Shown here: positions 16,520 to 27,200 of the stretch, in pieces | Layout: the number at the start of each line of letters is the position of its first letter | Numbering within the stretch: position 1 is the stretch's first letter | Source of the DNA: Pseudomonas fluorescens | Lineage (GTDB): Bacteria; Pseudomonadota; Gammaproteobacteria; Pseudomonadales; Pseudomonadaceae | Length of the DNA: 64,000 nt | Reading direction: 5' to 3' | Assembly: GCF_004683905.1 (NCBI RefSeq) | Contig: NZ_CP038438.1 | Location: 682,001 to 746,000, forward strand | The notes under the pieces: model-generated | Database searches by the model: none | What the model was told of the DNA's origin: nothing | What the model saw: only the letters and a program-made list of their open reading frames with translations | Made by a program: the position numbers and the translations under genes

Positions 16520-17818
16520 ATGTCCACCGCTTTGCGCCCCTCGGCTTGTCCGGGGTTGCTGCGTATTGTCCAGGCGCTGGACGGCGGCATTTGCCGGATC
16601 AAGCTCAATGGCGGCTCGATCACTGCCAATCAGGCCGACGCGGTGGCTGATGCCGCCGAGCGTTTCGCCAGTGGCGCGATCGAGGCGACCAACCGCGCCA
16701 ATCTGCAGATTCGCGGCATCGGCGAGCAGTCCGCGGCATTGATCGACGGTTTGCTGGCCGCCGGGTTGGGGCCGCAAACCGCAGCGGGCGACGATGTGCG
16801 CAACCTTATGCTCAGCCCGAGTGCCGGGATTGATCGGCAGTTGCTATTCGATACCCGGCCTTTGGCCGAACAGACTCTGGCGACATTGCAGACGCATCCG
16901 CGCTTTCACCAGTTGAGTGCCAAGTTCGCCGTGCAGCTGGACGGCGGTGAGGCGTTGGCGATGCTCGAGCATCCGCATGATCTGTGGCTGTCGGCGTTCG
17001 AACGTGACGGTGAAGTTTTGTTGGCGTTCGGTCTGGCCGGCTGCCCGACCGATCGTGCGGCCGGTGCCGTGAGCGTGGAAAACGGCCATGCGCTGGTGGT
17101 CGCGGTGCTGGAATTGTTCCTTGAGCTGGCTCGGCCGGAGCAGACGCGCATGCGCCACTTGCTCGATGAATGGCCGATGCTGGCGTTTGTCGAACAGTTG
17201 CGCGAACGCGTGGCGATCAGAGCCGCCATTGCCCGACAGCGGACGCCGCTGGCGGATGCGCTGCATATCGGTGTTCACGCGCAAAACGCTGACGACCGGG
17301 TATATGTCGGTGCGGTGCCGGCGCTCGGCCGTCTCGATCCGGCCATGCTGCGGGGCGTGGCCCGGCTGGCTCGCGAGTTCGGTGATGGCAGCCTGCGTTT
17401 CACCCCTTGGCAAAGTCTGCTGCTGCCGAATGTGAAGCCCGCCGACGCGGGGCGAGTCCTGCAACACCTGAGTCAATTGCACTGGTTGACCGACACCCGC
17501 GAGCCGCTGTCCCGGCTGATTGCCTGCACCGGCTCCAGTGGCTGCGGCAAAGGCCTGGCCGATACCAAACACGACGCGCGGCTGCTGGCGACGTTGTTGC
17601 CACAGGCGCAGCACGTGCACCTGTCCGGTTGCCCGCGCTCTTGTGCGGCGGCCCATTGCGCCCCGGCGACATTGCTGGCGGTCAGCCCCGGTCATTACGA
17701 CCTTTATTTTCGCGATGCAGCGCTGCCGGGTTTCGGCACGCTGCACGCACGCAACCTTACTATTGAAGCGGCCGCGATCCTGCTCGACGCCCGCTCACGG
17801 AGCCCCCTTGATGCTTGA
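16520..17818 (+). CDS. cobG: Precorrin-3B synthase CobG
   Basis: Oxygen-dependent ring contraction enzyme of the aerobic pathway, related to sulfite/nitrite reductases, 432 residues from the ATG at 16520. Two ferredoxin-like half domains are seen, with ACPGLLRIVQALDGGICRIK near the start. The iron-sulfur/siroheme-type Cys motif is CTGSSGCGKGLADTKHD followed by LSGCPRSCA. A longer frame starts at 16433 but adds an atypical extension. Its presence marks the late oxygen-requiring (aerobic) cobalamin route. The stop overlaps cobH by eight bases. Confidence 0.93.
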   Translation: MSTALRPSACPGLLRIVQALDGGICRIKLNGGSITANQADAVADAAERFASGAIEATNRANLQIRGIGEQSAALIDGLLAAGLGPQTAAGDDVRNLMLSPSAGIDRQLLFDTRPLAEQTLATLQTHPRFHQLSAKFAVQLDGGEALAMLEHPHDLWLSAFERDGEVLLAFGLAGCPTDRAAGAVSVENGHALVVAVLELFLELARPEQTRMRHLLDEWPMLAFVEQLRERVAIRAAIARQRTPLADALHIGVHAQNADDRVYVGAVPALGRLDPAMLRGVARLAREFGDGSLRFTPWQSLLLPNVKPADAGRVLQHLSQLHWLTDTREPLSRLIACTGSSGCGKGLADTKHDARLLATLLPQAQHVHLSGCPRSCAAAHCAPATLLAVSPGHYDLYFRDAALPGFGTLHARNLTIEAAAILLDARSRSPLDA

Positions 17819-18437
17819 TTACATCCGCGACGGTCAGGAGATCTATCGCAACTCCTTCGCGATCATTCGCAGCGAGGCCAATCTGGCGCGCATCCCGGCC
17901 GATCTGGAAAAACTCGCGGTGCGGGTGATCCACGCCTGCGGCATGGTCGAGGCGGTCGATGGTCTGCAGTTTTCCGAAGGTGCCGGCAAGGCCGGGCGCG
18001 ATGCGCTGGCGGCCGGTGCGCCGATCCTGTGCGACGCGCGGATGGTCTCCGAAGGCGTGACCCGTGCCCGTCTGCCAGCCAACAACGAGGTGATCTGCAC
18101 TTTGCGTGACGACAGCGTGCCGCAGCTGGCCCGTGAGCTGGGCAACACCCGCTCGGCGGCCGCGCTGGAACTGTGGCGTCCGCATCTGGAAGGCAGCGTA
18201 GTAGTGATCGGCAACGCGCCGACCGCGCTGTTCTATCTGCTGGAAATGCTCGACGCCGGGGCACCGAAACCGGCGCTGATCCTCGGCTTCCCGGTGGGTT
18301 TCGTCGGCGCTGCCGAATCGAAAGCGGCGCTGGCGGCTGACAGTCGCGGCGCACCGTTCGTGATCATGCAAGGCCGGCTCGGCGGCAGCGCCATGGCCGC
18401 CGCAGCAGTCAATGCCCTCGCCACGGAGATCGAATGA
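17811..18437 (+). CDS. cobH: Precorrin-8X methylmutase CobH
   Basis: Converts precorrin-8X to hydrogenobyrinate by methyl migration; 208 residues, the normal length. The start [20 protein letters not shown] is standard for CobH. The catalytic His lies in [16 protein letters not shown], and the block [19 protein letters not shown] is highly conserved. The ATG overlaps the cobG stop, and the stop overlaps cobI by ATGA. The larger frame upstream from 17520 is out of frame with cobG and is not coding. Confidence 0.95.
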   Translation: MLDYIRDGQEIYRNSFAIIRSEANLARIPADLEKLAVRVIHACGMVEAVDGLQFSEGAGKAGRDALAAGAPILCDARMVSEGVTRARLPANNEVICTLRDDSVPQLARELGNTRSAAALELWRPHLEGSVVVIGNAPTALFYLLEMLDAGAPKPALILGFPVGFVGAAESKAALAADSRGAPFVIMQGRLGGSAMAAAAVNALATEIE

Positions 18438-19168
18438 TGCAGGCCAAAGGACGTTTGATCGGCCTCGGTGTGGGCCCCGGTGATCCGGAACTGATTACCG
18501 TCAAAGCCCTGCGCCTGCTGCGCGAGTCGCCAGTGGTGGCGTACTTCGTCGCCAAGGGCAAGAAAGGCAATGCGTTCGGCATTATCGAAGCGCACCTGCA
18601 GGACGCGCAGAATCTGTTGCCGCTGGTGTACCCGGTGACCACCGAAGTGCTGCCGGCGCCGCTGTCCTACGAGCAAGTGATCAGCGATTTCTATGATGAT
18701 GCCGCCGAAGAAGTTGCGGCGCATCTGGACGCCGGGCGCGACGTTGCAGTGATCTGCGAAGGCGATCCGTTCTTCTACGGCTCCTACATGTATCTGCATG
18801 ACCGGTTGTCCACGCGCTATGAAGCCGAAGTGGTACCGGGCGTGTGCTCGATGCTCGGCGGCGCCTCGGTGCTCGGCGCGCCGCTGGTGTATCGCAACCA
18901 GAGCCTGTCGGTGCTCTCCGGCGTGTTGCCGCATGAGGATCTGAAGCGACGTCTGGCCGACGCCGATGCGGCGGTGATCATGAAGCTGGGGCGCAACTTT
19001 CCCAAAGTTCGTACGGTACTCGAAGAACTCGGTCTGGCCGAGCGGGCGCTGTACGTCGAACGCGCGACCATGGCCAATCAGAAGATCGTGCCGCTGGATC
19101 AGGTCGAGCCGATGTCCTCGCCGTACTTCTCGCTGATCATCGTCCCGGGCGAACGGTGGCAAGGTTGA
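18434..19168 (+). CDS. cobI: Precorrin-2 C20-methyltransferase CobI
   Basis: SAM-dependent methylation of precorrin-2 at C20, 244 residues. The N-terminal [20 protein letters not shown] is the class III methylase glycine motif. [20 protein letters not shown] and [20 protein letters not shown] are diagnostic of CobI/CbiL. It overlaps cobH by four bases and shares a single base (TGATG) with cobJ, so the whole cobG-H-I-J set is translationally coupled. Confidence 0.95.
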   Translation: MMQAKGRLIGLGVGPGDPELITVKALRLLRESPVVAYFVAKGKKGNAFGIIEAHLQDAQNLLPLVYPVTTEVLPAPLSYEQVISDFYDDAAEEVAAHLDAGRDVAVICEGDPFFYGSYMYLHDRLSTRYEAEVVPGVCSMLGGASVLGAPLVYRNQSLSVLSGVLPHEDLKRRLADADAAVIMKLGRNFPKVRTVLEELGLAERALYVERATMANQKIVPLDQVEPMSSPYFSLIIVPGERWQG

Positions 19169-20868
19169 TGACGCAATCCACACCGGCCATTGTCATCCTC
19201 GGACAAGGCGCGCTCGCTACCGCACGGCGGATCCAGCAGTTGTATCCGACGGCGCAGATCCATGGCCTCGCCGGACGCGTCGAAGGCGCCGACTGCAGCT
19301 ATCAGGAATTCGGCGCGACCCTGCGTGAGTTGTATCAGCAAGACACGCCGATCATTGCCTTGTGCGCGGCTGGTATTGTCATTCGCACCCTGGCGCCGTT
19401 GTTGCTGGAAAAAGGTGCTGAACCGGCGGTGCTCGCCGTTGCTGAAGACGGCAGCGCCGTGGTGCCGCTGCTCGGTGGCCTCGGCGGAGTGAATGTCATG
19501 GCCCGGGAAATCGCTGCCGCATTGCAGGTCGCCGCGGCGATCACCACCAGTGGCGAATTGCGTTTTGGCACCTGCCTGCTCAATCCACCCAGCGGTTATG
19601 CGCTGGCTGATCTGGAACTGGGCAAGCGTTTCGTTTCCGATCTGCTGGCGGGGCACAGCGTGCGCATTGAAGGGGCGGCGCCGTGGCTGGATCAGGCGCA
19701 GTTGCCGCAAGACCCGCAGGCGCAGCGCTCGATTCATGTCGGCAGTGCCGAGCGTGTCGCGAGCGCCAACGAGTTGCTGATCTATCCCCGCAGTGTGGCG
19801 GTGGCGGTGAGTGCGCAGTTGGACGATCTGCCGCATGCCGTGCGCGCCGCGTTGCAGCAGGCCGGGGTTGCGCAGCAGTCGCTGGCCTGTCTGCTGGCGG
19901 CTGACACTGAAATGGCGTCGGCCAGACTGCGTGAAGCCGCCCTCGAACTGGGGGTGCCGCTTCGCTTTGTCGCGGCGCAGAAAGACCTCGGCGAGTTGGC
20001 TCGTCAGGCACTGCCGCAGGCCGCGATCAGCAATACCAACGGTCTGGCGATTGCGCGCGCCGAACAGCCGCTGGACGTCGCGCAGATCGGTCGTCAACGT
20101 GGGCGCCTGGCGGTGATCGGCCTTGGCCCCGGCGCTGCCGAGTTGATGGTGCCTGCGGTCAAGGCGGAACTGGCGCGGGCCACCGATGTGCTCGGCTACG
20201 AAACCTATGTGCGCATGGCCGGCCCGTTTCGCGATGATCAGGTGCAGCACTGCACCGACAATCGCGAAGAAATGCAGCGCGCCCGCCACGCCTTCCGGCT
20301 GGCGGCCGAGGGGCGTTCGGTCATCGTGGTCTCATCCGGCGACCCCGGCGTGTTCGCCATGGCCGCGGCGGTGCTCGAAGCGTTGCACGAGTCGACCGAC
20401 CCGAAATGGCACAGCGTCGAGCTGGAAATCCTGCCGGGGGTGTCCGCCTCGCTTGCCACGGCTGCGCAAGCGGGTGCGCCGCTGGGGCATGATTTCTGCG
20501 TGATGTCGCTGTCGGACAACCTCAAGCCGTGGTCGATCATTGAAAAACGTCTGGATCTGGCGGCCGAGGCCGATCTGGCGCTGGCCTTCTACAACCCGAT
20601 TTCCCGGGCACGCCCGTGGCAATTGGGGCGTGCGCTGGAAATCGTCGCGCAGCATCGCAGCGCGGCAACACCGGTGGTGCTGGGGCGCGACATCGGTCGC
20701 CCGGGGCAAACCCTGCGCGTGACGACACTGGGGCAACTGACCCCGGATCAGGTGGACATGCGCACCATGGTGCTGGTTGGCTCTTCAACGACTTGCACCT
20801 TCCCCAAGGCTGAAGGTGGCGAGTGGGTCTACACGCCGCGCTGGTACGGCGAAAAGCCCCAGTCCTGA
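19168..20868 (+). CDS. cobJ: CbiG/CobE-CobJ fusion: precorrin-3B C17-methyltransferase
   Basis: 566 residues, about twice a stand-alone CobJ. The first part, through roughly residue 200, is CbiG N-terminal-like (ALCAAGIVIRTLAPLLLEKG, LLGGLGGVNVMAREIAAAL). The middle, about 210-300, is CbiG C-terminal/CobE-like (LLAADTEMASARLREAALEL). From about 310 it is CobJ (AVIGLGPGAAELMVPAVKAE, VVSSGDPGVFAMAAAVLEAL, CVMSLSDNLKPWSIIEKRLD). The CobJ part methylates C17 with ring contraction. The CbiG part matches the delta-lactone-opening enzyme of the anaerobic route and its role in an aerobic pathway is unclear. It is last in the operon. Confidence 0.92.
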   Translation: MTQSTPAIVILGQGALATARRIQQLYPTAQIHGLAGRVEGADCSYQEFGATLRELYQQDTPIIALCAAGIVIRTLAPLLLEKGAEPAVLAVAEDGSAVVPLLGGLGGVNVMAREIAAALQVAAAITTSGELRFGTCLLNPPSGYALADLELGKRFVSDLLAGHSVRIEGAAPWLDQAQLPQDPQAQRSIHVGSAERVASANELLIYPRSVAVAVSAQLDDLPHAVRAALQQAGVAQQSLACLLAADTEMASARLREAALELGVPLRFVAAQKDLGELARQALPQAAISNTNGLAIARAEQPLDVAQIGRQRGRLAVIGLGPGAAELMVPAVKAELARATDVLGYETYVRMAGPFRDDQVQHCTDNREEMQRARHAFRLAAEGRSVIVVSSGDPGVFAMAAAVLEALHESTDPKWHSVELEILPGVSASLATAAQAGAPLGHDFCVMSLSDNLKPWSIIEKRLDLAAEADLALAFYNPISRARPWQLGRALEIVAQHRSAATPVVLGRDIGRPGQTLRVTTLGQLTPDQVDMRTMVLVGSSTTCTFPKAEGGEWVYTPRWYGEKPQS

Positions 20869-21277
20869 GCCGTTGGCGAGGGAGCTTGCTGCCTCGCCAA
20901 CCGCGATCTCCCGCACAGATTGTTTCCGGATCTGACCGCGTCATATTGTTCAACGCGACCTGTACGATCTGCTCCGCTTCTGTGTGAGAGCTTTCTCTTT
21001 GCTTACATTCTGTTCGACTTATCTTGAATACTGATAGACAGACCTGAAATTGCAGCCTTGATAATTTCGCGTTCTGCTCGGGTGCGTTTGATTTATATAT
21101 TGATTGTAGAAATAACTTGTTGCCGTTACATGCGTTATCAGTTGTTTTTTAGTTGTTGATTTTGACATGTATTGAAAGTTTTGAAGTTTGAGCTCCGATT
21201 CGCCAGAAGTTAGTTTGGCCGCTATGCAAGTGCCAGCGGGCACTTTCGTTATTGGTCAGGGCAAAGGAGCAACTTTC
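20869..21277 (+). other. Intergenic region between cobJ and the first giant toxin
   Basis: The first 35 bases hold a perfect 10-bp hairpin (GTTGGCGAGG, 20872-20881, with CCTCGCCAAC, 20892-20901) with no T tract, resembling a degenerate REP element. From about 20990 to 21200 composition shifts sharply to AT, with runs such as TTTATATATTGATTG (21090s) and GTTTTTTAGTTGTTGATTTT (21140s). This should hold the toxin promoter, and such AT-rich leaders attract MvaT/H-NS-type silencers. I cannot assign a single promoter with confidence. Confidence 0.6.
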
Positions 21278-24200
21278 ATGCAGGACCGAAGAACTCAAGA
21301 CGCCAGCGGGTTTGTCAAATTCATCAAACTGTTCAAACAAGCGGATCTGGAACAGGCCATGTCGGCGTACAGGGGCAGTGAATCCTATCAGTCAGTGTGG
21401 CGTTATTATTTTGCCTGTATCGGCTTGCTCGATTCTCCACGACTGATCGAGCCTTTGGCACTGCTCAAGCAGTCGATCGGCCAGTTGATCGGTTCGCCAC
21501 ATAAATACTCGCAATCCGATAGCCAGCCTGCACAGTTGTCGCGCATCTATAACAGCATCCAGGCTTTCGAGACCCGTGTGCAAAACAGCCTGGCGTACGC
21601 GAAGAGCACCCCGACTGCGGTGCCGAAGAATCTGCACTTTGTCTGGCTCGGTGGAGGACTGGGCGCGATACAGCGTGACTATCTCAACCTCTGGAAACAG
21701 GTGCTGAACGGGCAAGGTTACAGCCTCCATCTCTGGTACGACAGCGACGCATTGTTGGCCTGGCAAACCAACAGGCTGATCGTCGAGGCGGCCAAGGCTG
21801 ACGCCCTGCAACAAGATGGCAGCGACAGTATTTCCAAAGACCAGTTGGGCACGCTGTACGAAGAACGGGCCATCGTCCTTAAACAACAGATGTCCATGCA
21901 TATCGATGCCGCACTGGCGCGGGGACTTTCAGCTGATGAAGCACGCGTCGATCTGTTGGCCCGTGCCTATGGGCAGGACGCCGCGCAACTGGAGGCGCTG
22001 ATCGAGCAAAACCGCCGCAGTCTGCTGGACCTCGCAGGAGACGACCTGCAGTTGCGCGACTTGAACGCCCTGGATACTCCGCTGCAATTACAGGATATCT
22101 ACGAGCGTGAAATCCGGTTGCGCGGCAATCTGGCCGCTGCTTCCGATGTGGTGCGCGCCGAGGTCCTTTACGAAGAGGGCGGCGGATATGCCGATGTCGA
22201 TAATCTGCCGCCACTGGTCAAGACTCTGGGAGGTGTTGACATCAGCGGGTTTGATCCCCGGTCACGCGTTGGCGTTCTGCAACTGCTGCTCGATCACAAT
22301 CGGCACTGGATGCCTGCACGCGAGGCGCTGCGCCACCAGTACACTGATTATCTGGCAAGCATTCCCGAGCAACACCGCGCCGCGCTTGAGACGTTTGCCC
22401 GACAAAAACCGGCGCTGAATGAAGTGTTCCAGGCGCCGGCCGAGCTGCTCGTCCGCCCACAGGACTTGCGGGCAGTTGCTGTGCAGAGCTCGCTGAGCAA
22501 TTCCTTCCTGATGGCCCATGCCCGATCGCCGATGCTCAAAAGCGTGATCGACCGGTTTCGCTTCAATTATGACTTCATCGACCTGACGGCTCGACTGGCG
22601 GCCAAGCGCGGTGTTGCGCTGAGCGATTTTTACGGCATGTCGACGCTTGCGCGCGAGGTATTCGAGCAAAACTGCGGCTCTATTGCCGCTCTGTCCTCGA
22701 TCGAACACGCAACGGTGAACGAACTGATTCTGGCGGTCGCCGGATATTTCGAAGACGGTATCCGCCCACAGAGCGAATGGACAATTTTTCTGACTGGCCC
22801 GGCCGCGATGCGCGCTGGCATGCGCGATTACGAACAGCACAACTTCGTCCCGCGCGAAGATGAAACAGTGCGCGTCGAGACTGCCATCGAGCCGCTCTGG
22901 ATGATCAACGACAAGACCGAGGAGGAGCAGGATCACTCGTGGAAAGACAACGCCAGCGATGATGAACAATGGGTTGTCGACGAACAGCAGCGTTGGCGGC
23001 AAGGACAGTTCAGTGCCCGCTACAGCGGTGATGTTGCTGCCCTGCTCAAACAGCAGACTGTGGTGTTCGAAGAGGGTTGGCCGCTCATCGAGGGACGCCC
23101 GGTGTTATTGACGGAGGTCTTGCAAGGGATGATCGACCGACTCGGTGCACCGTTTGTGGCGGCGATGAGGCAAGGTCATAACGGTCCGCTGGTTTTTCCC
23201 GAAGGACCGGGTCTGGGGTTCGACGATCGTCAGGCCATCAAGGCCCAACCCGTCACTCTGCAAGCTCCGGCGTCGCTCAGTGATGCGCGGATTCAGGGGC
23301 TGGCGCTGGATGAGTTGCTAAGCGGCATTGCCGAGGGTTCGCTGCAGTTCTTCCAGATCAGTCCCTTGCAAAGGGTAGTGTTGGGACAGATGCTCGGCGT
23401 ACGCTCACTGGATAACTCAAGCTTCACGCAACTTGCCCCCGAGCTCGACAACCTCGCCAACAGTGTTGCCGAGGTAGGAGCATCGGTGCGTTATGCGGCT
23501 ATTGAACGCCATCTGTATCAGCATCGGGCGCCGCAATTCATGGCCGGTCTCGCCAGCCATGTCGACCAGCCGATGGTCTCGTCGGACAGCGCGCTAACGT
23601 TGAAACGAGCTGCGCTGTCGCAGGCGCACACGCTGTTTCAATGGGGGCGTCATGTTGCCCATATCCAGACCATCGCCACCCGCGAACATCGTGAGCAGGT
23701 GATCCTGCGGCTGGGTCAGGTACTGGGGCAAATCGAGGCCAGTGACGTCAAACTGGTGCCGCAGGATCTGTTGCTCCAGGGGCCAGGGGATCCCGGTGGC
23801 CGCTGTTACCCGCTGGCGCTGATCATGAGCGCTGCTCTGGAGCACGGCGTGGCGGCGTCGCGACGCTTGCGCGAGCGATTCTTCCTGGCCACTGTCGAGC
23901 CGCAGCAGCGCGATTCAATTGTATTTCTGGAGGCGCTCGAGGAGTTGCGCGGCGTGCAGTTGCACGATATCGGCAAGCCGCTGGGGCGGGTCGATCTGCA
24001 GCAGCTCGGCACCACGCTGGAGGCGTTCGCCAGCTCGCGCACGCTGATGCTCAACTCGGATAACCACGCCATGCTGGTGGCGAAAATCTTCAATGGTGGG
24101 CACGCCACCTATCACTTCTATGATCCCAATTTCGGCGTGTTCGAGTTCAGCCAGCCTGACCAGTTTCAGCTGGCACTGACCGACCTTTTCCAGAAACAGG

Positions 24201-27200
24201 GCATGGCGAAATACTATGCGGCCTATGGCGACGACGCGCGCCCGACCTTTGATCTGATCGAGCTGCTGGGGCAAAAGATAGCGGCGCTGGATCTGTCCGG
24301 CGGTTTGCGCGTCGGGCAATTGCTGGAATCCGACAATGTGCTGCCGGAGCATACACAGCGACCGATCCGTCGGCGCCTGAACAGTGCTCGCGGCCATTCG
24401 CTGGTCAGTAATCCGCACCTGGGGCGCAGCCTGCGCGATCTGGACAGTCATTGGTGGGGACAGCAGATTGCCCAGGCGACTGACGCTCTACAGCACTTGC
24501 ATGCTGCGGCAAAACCGCTGGTGCCGTTGTTCGAAACCCTGGAGATGACGCCCGCCGGCGAGTACCGGATCAACCTGGTCGATCCCTCGCAGGCCGAGCA
24601 TGTGGTGCAGGTGGTAAGCACCGATCATCGTCTGCTGCGCATCAGAAATTTTCTGTCGGAGCAGTTTTCGGCACTGGGCACCCGAGCCTCGCCACAGATG
24701 GCAGAGGCGGGTGCCGTACACACGCTCAATACCGGCTTCACCATCCAGGCACTGATGAACGTCCTGCGTGGACGAGAGGGGGATGACCGCACCCTGACCA
24801 CCGCCGTGCGCTTGCACGCTTACGTCAATTACGCGCAGCTGGTGCACGGCAATGTCACGGATGTCGCTGGCCTGATCAGTCTGGTAAAAACCGCGCTCAA
24901 TGAAGAGAAGATCATCGCCCGCACCTGTGCGCCGGTGGTTGGCGAGGCGCTGGGACATGTCGCCAACGAAGGCGTGGGCGCGGTGCTGGGGCTGGCCAAT
25001 GTCGGTTTCGACATCTATCAATTGGCGACGGCAGACAACGAGATCGAGCGCGCGCAATTCGGCACCCAACTGGCCTTCGACTCCGCCAGTCTGGCGTTGA
25101 CCGCCGGTGGTCTGGGGGCTGCCACGGCGGGCGCGGCAACAGCGGCCGCCGTGCTCGGTGGAGCCGGGGTGATCCTGGGCGGACTGGCCGTGGGTGTGGC
25201 GGCCCTGGCCCAGGGGTTTGCCAGGATCGCTGAGCAGGCGCAGGAGGTCGGGCTGTTCTTCGATGAGCTGGAGCGGGCCTGTCGGGGTGTCGGTTATCGG
25301 TATGACGACGGACTCGGGGCGTGGGTCGCTCACCCTTCGCTGGTCGTCCAGAGCCTGGACTTCAATCGCACGATGCTGGTGCTCGACAGTCCGAAGGTGT
25401 ATCGGCTGCGCGACCATTTCGGGGTGCCGGATTTCAATCCGGATGATCAACAAGCGCTCGATCTGCGGCGTGAACTGGGACTTCCCGGCTACATCCACTT
25501 CGATCCGCCGAGCACGCAACTGGTCGTCCTGCCGTGCACGCCGACCACGTTCTACGGTTACGAATACAAGGCGCTGCCTTTCTCGACGCTGCGTCACGAC
25601 ACCGGCTTCGATACCGCCCGCAAGCTGGAGAAGAAGGATGCGGCTGGCCAGTGGCGGTTTCTGTTTTCGTTCTACTCCTTTCCCGTGCACTACATCATCA
25701 ACCGTCTCGCACCGTCGTATCGGCCAACCGTGATCGAGGTGCGGCTGGATGCCCACGAGCGTGCGCTGGCGGTGCCAATGATGCCGCAGGTCTGGCACGA
25801 CAAGGTGTCGTACCGCATCGAAGGTGCGGGCGGCGCCTGCTCACTGATCCTCAATCGCGGGGTCAATCTCCAGTTGCAGTCCCCCAGCCTGCAGCAGTGC
25901 CGCTGGAATCTGGTAGCCGCCTGGGCCACTGAGAGGGATGTGCGGATCGACGTTGGCGGGGTTCTTTCGGTGGGTGGCGTGAAGGTGACGTTCGGCGGCA
26001 GAGGTCGGCATGAGGTCATGCTCCAACTGACCGGGCGGCAATCGTTCAAGGTTAACCGCAGTGAGGGACGACTGGACATTATCGAGCAGAGCGCGCCAGC
26101 CGGGGAGAATGAGCAGTCGCTGCTCACGCATTACCAGACACTGGCCCGGGAGCATCGGCTGGTGCTGCCTTACACGCCAGTTCATCACTTTCCGATCCCT
26201 TTCGAGCCCGAGAGCCAGCCGCGTCACACCACGGCCTGGTACGACGCTGCCGAGGATCGTTTTCTGTACATCCGCAGTGAAGAGGTACTGGCGGCCGATG
26301 AAATGCTGCTGGCGGCGGTGGTCGACGATTCTGCGTTTTTCTATGAGGTGCGCAACTACGACATCTGGCAGGTCGATGCCGTCAGCGGTTTGCTCAAGTG
26401 CCGCTACCGTCTGCTTGTCATGGAGGGGCAGTGCAGCGTTCGGCGTATTGAGGTCGATGCGCAGGGCGTGATTCATATCGAACAGCAATGGCTGGGTACC
26501 GATCGGCAAGTCACGCAATTCAACTACCTGATCCATGAGGGCCAACTGCAACTGGTGGCAGTTACCCGGGAGATTGACCGTGAGCTGGGCCAGAGAGTGT
26601 TCGCCAACCCGACCTTGACGGATTGGTCGGTAGTGCTTGGTCACTATTTCACGTTATCGCCGGTGCCCGAACGCGCAGGCGTCAGTACCGTCGACTGGCA
26701 ACCGGCCGCCTACGTGTCGGTCTGCTGGGCGTTCGATCCGGGCAAACGTGACCTGGTCTGGATTCGCAGCCGTGACCTGTTGTGCATCCATCCGTTTACC
26801 TTCGGGCATGACCGCGGCTGGGTCGATTCGATCAAACAGCTTGGTGATCTGCTGCTTCTGCCGGTCAACGATGAGCACGAGCTGTTTTTCATCTACGACC
26901 GGCTGGCGCAAAAGCTGTGCAAGGTGCAACGCAGCGCGTCCGCTGGCAGCGAGCGCTGGCCGGCGCAGTGGACGCATCAATGGCTGCAGCCCGACGGGTT
27001 GAATGACGTGGTACCGGTGCAGGACGGGTATCTGGCCCTGACCGACGACGGTCTGTTCTTCAACCTGACCGCAGAGGGCGAAGTGCATCTGGGTGGCTTG
27101 AGTGAGCGCTGGCTCAGGGGGCGCGCACAGTGGTGGCAGGCACTCGAAACGCTGGCGGTGAAGTACCCGGTCAACAGTTTCGCTATTCTGGGTCTGCGCA

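Noticed and set aside
21188..21277. TTG start at 21188 giving toxin 1 30 extra residues
   Set aside because: The ATG at 21278 has an excellent AAAGGAG at ideal spacing, while the TTG lies in the AT-rich leader without a ribosome-binding site.
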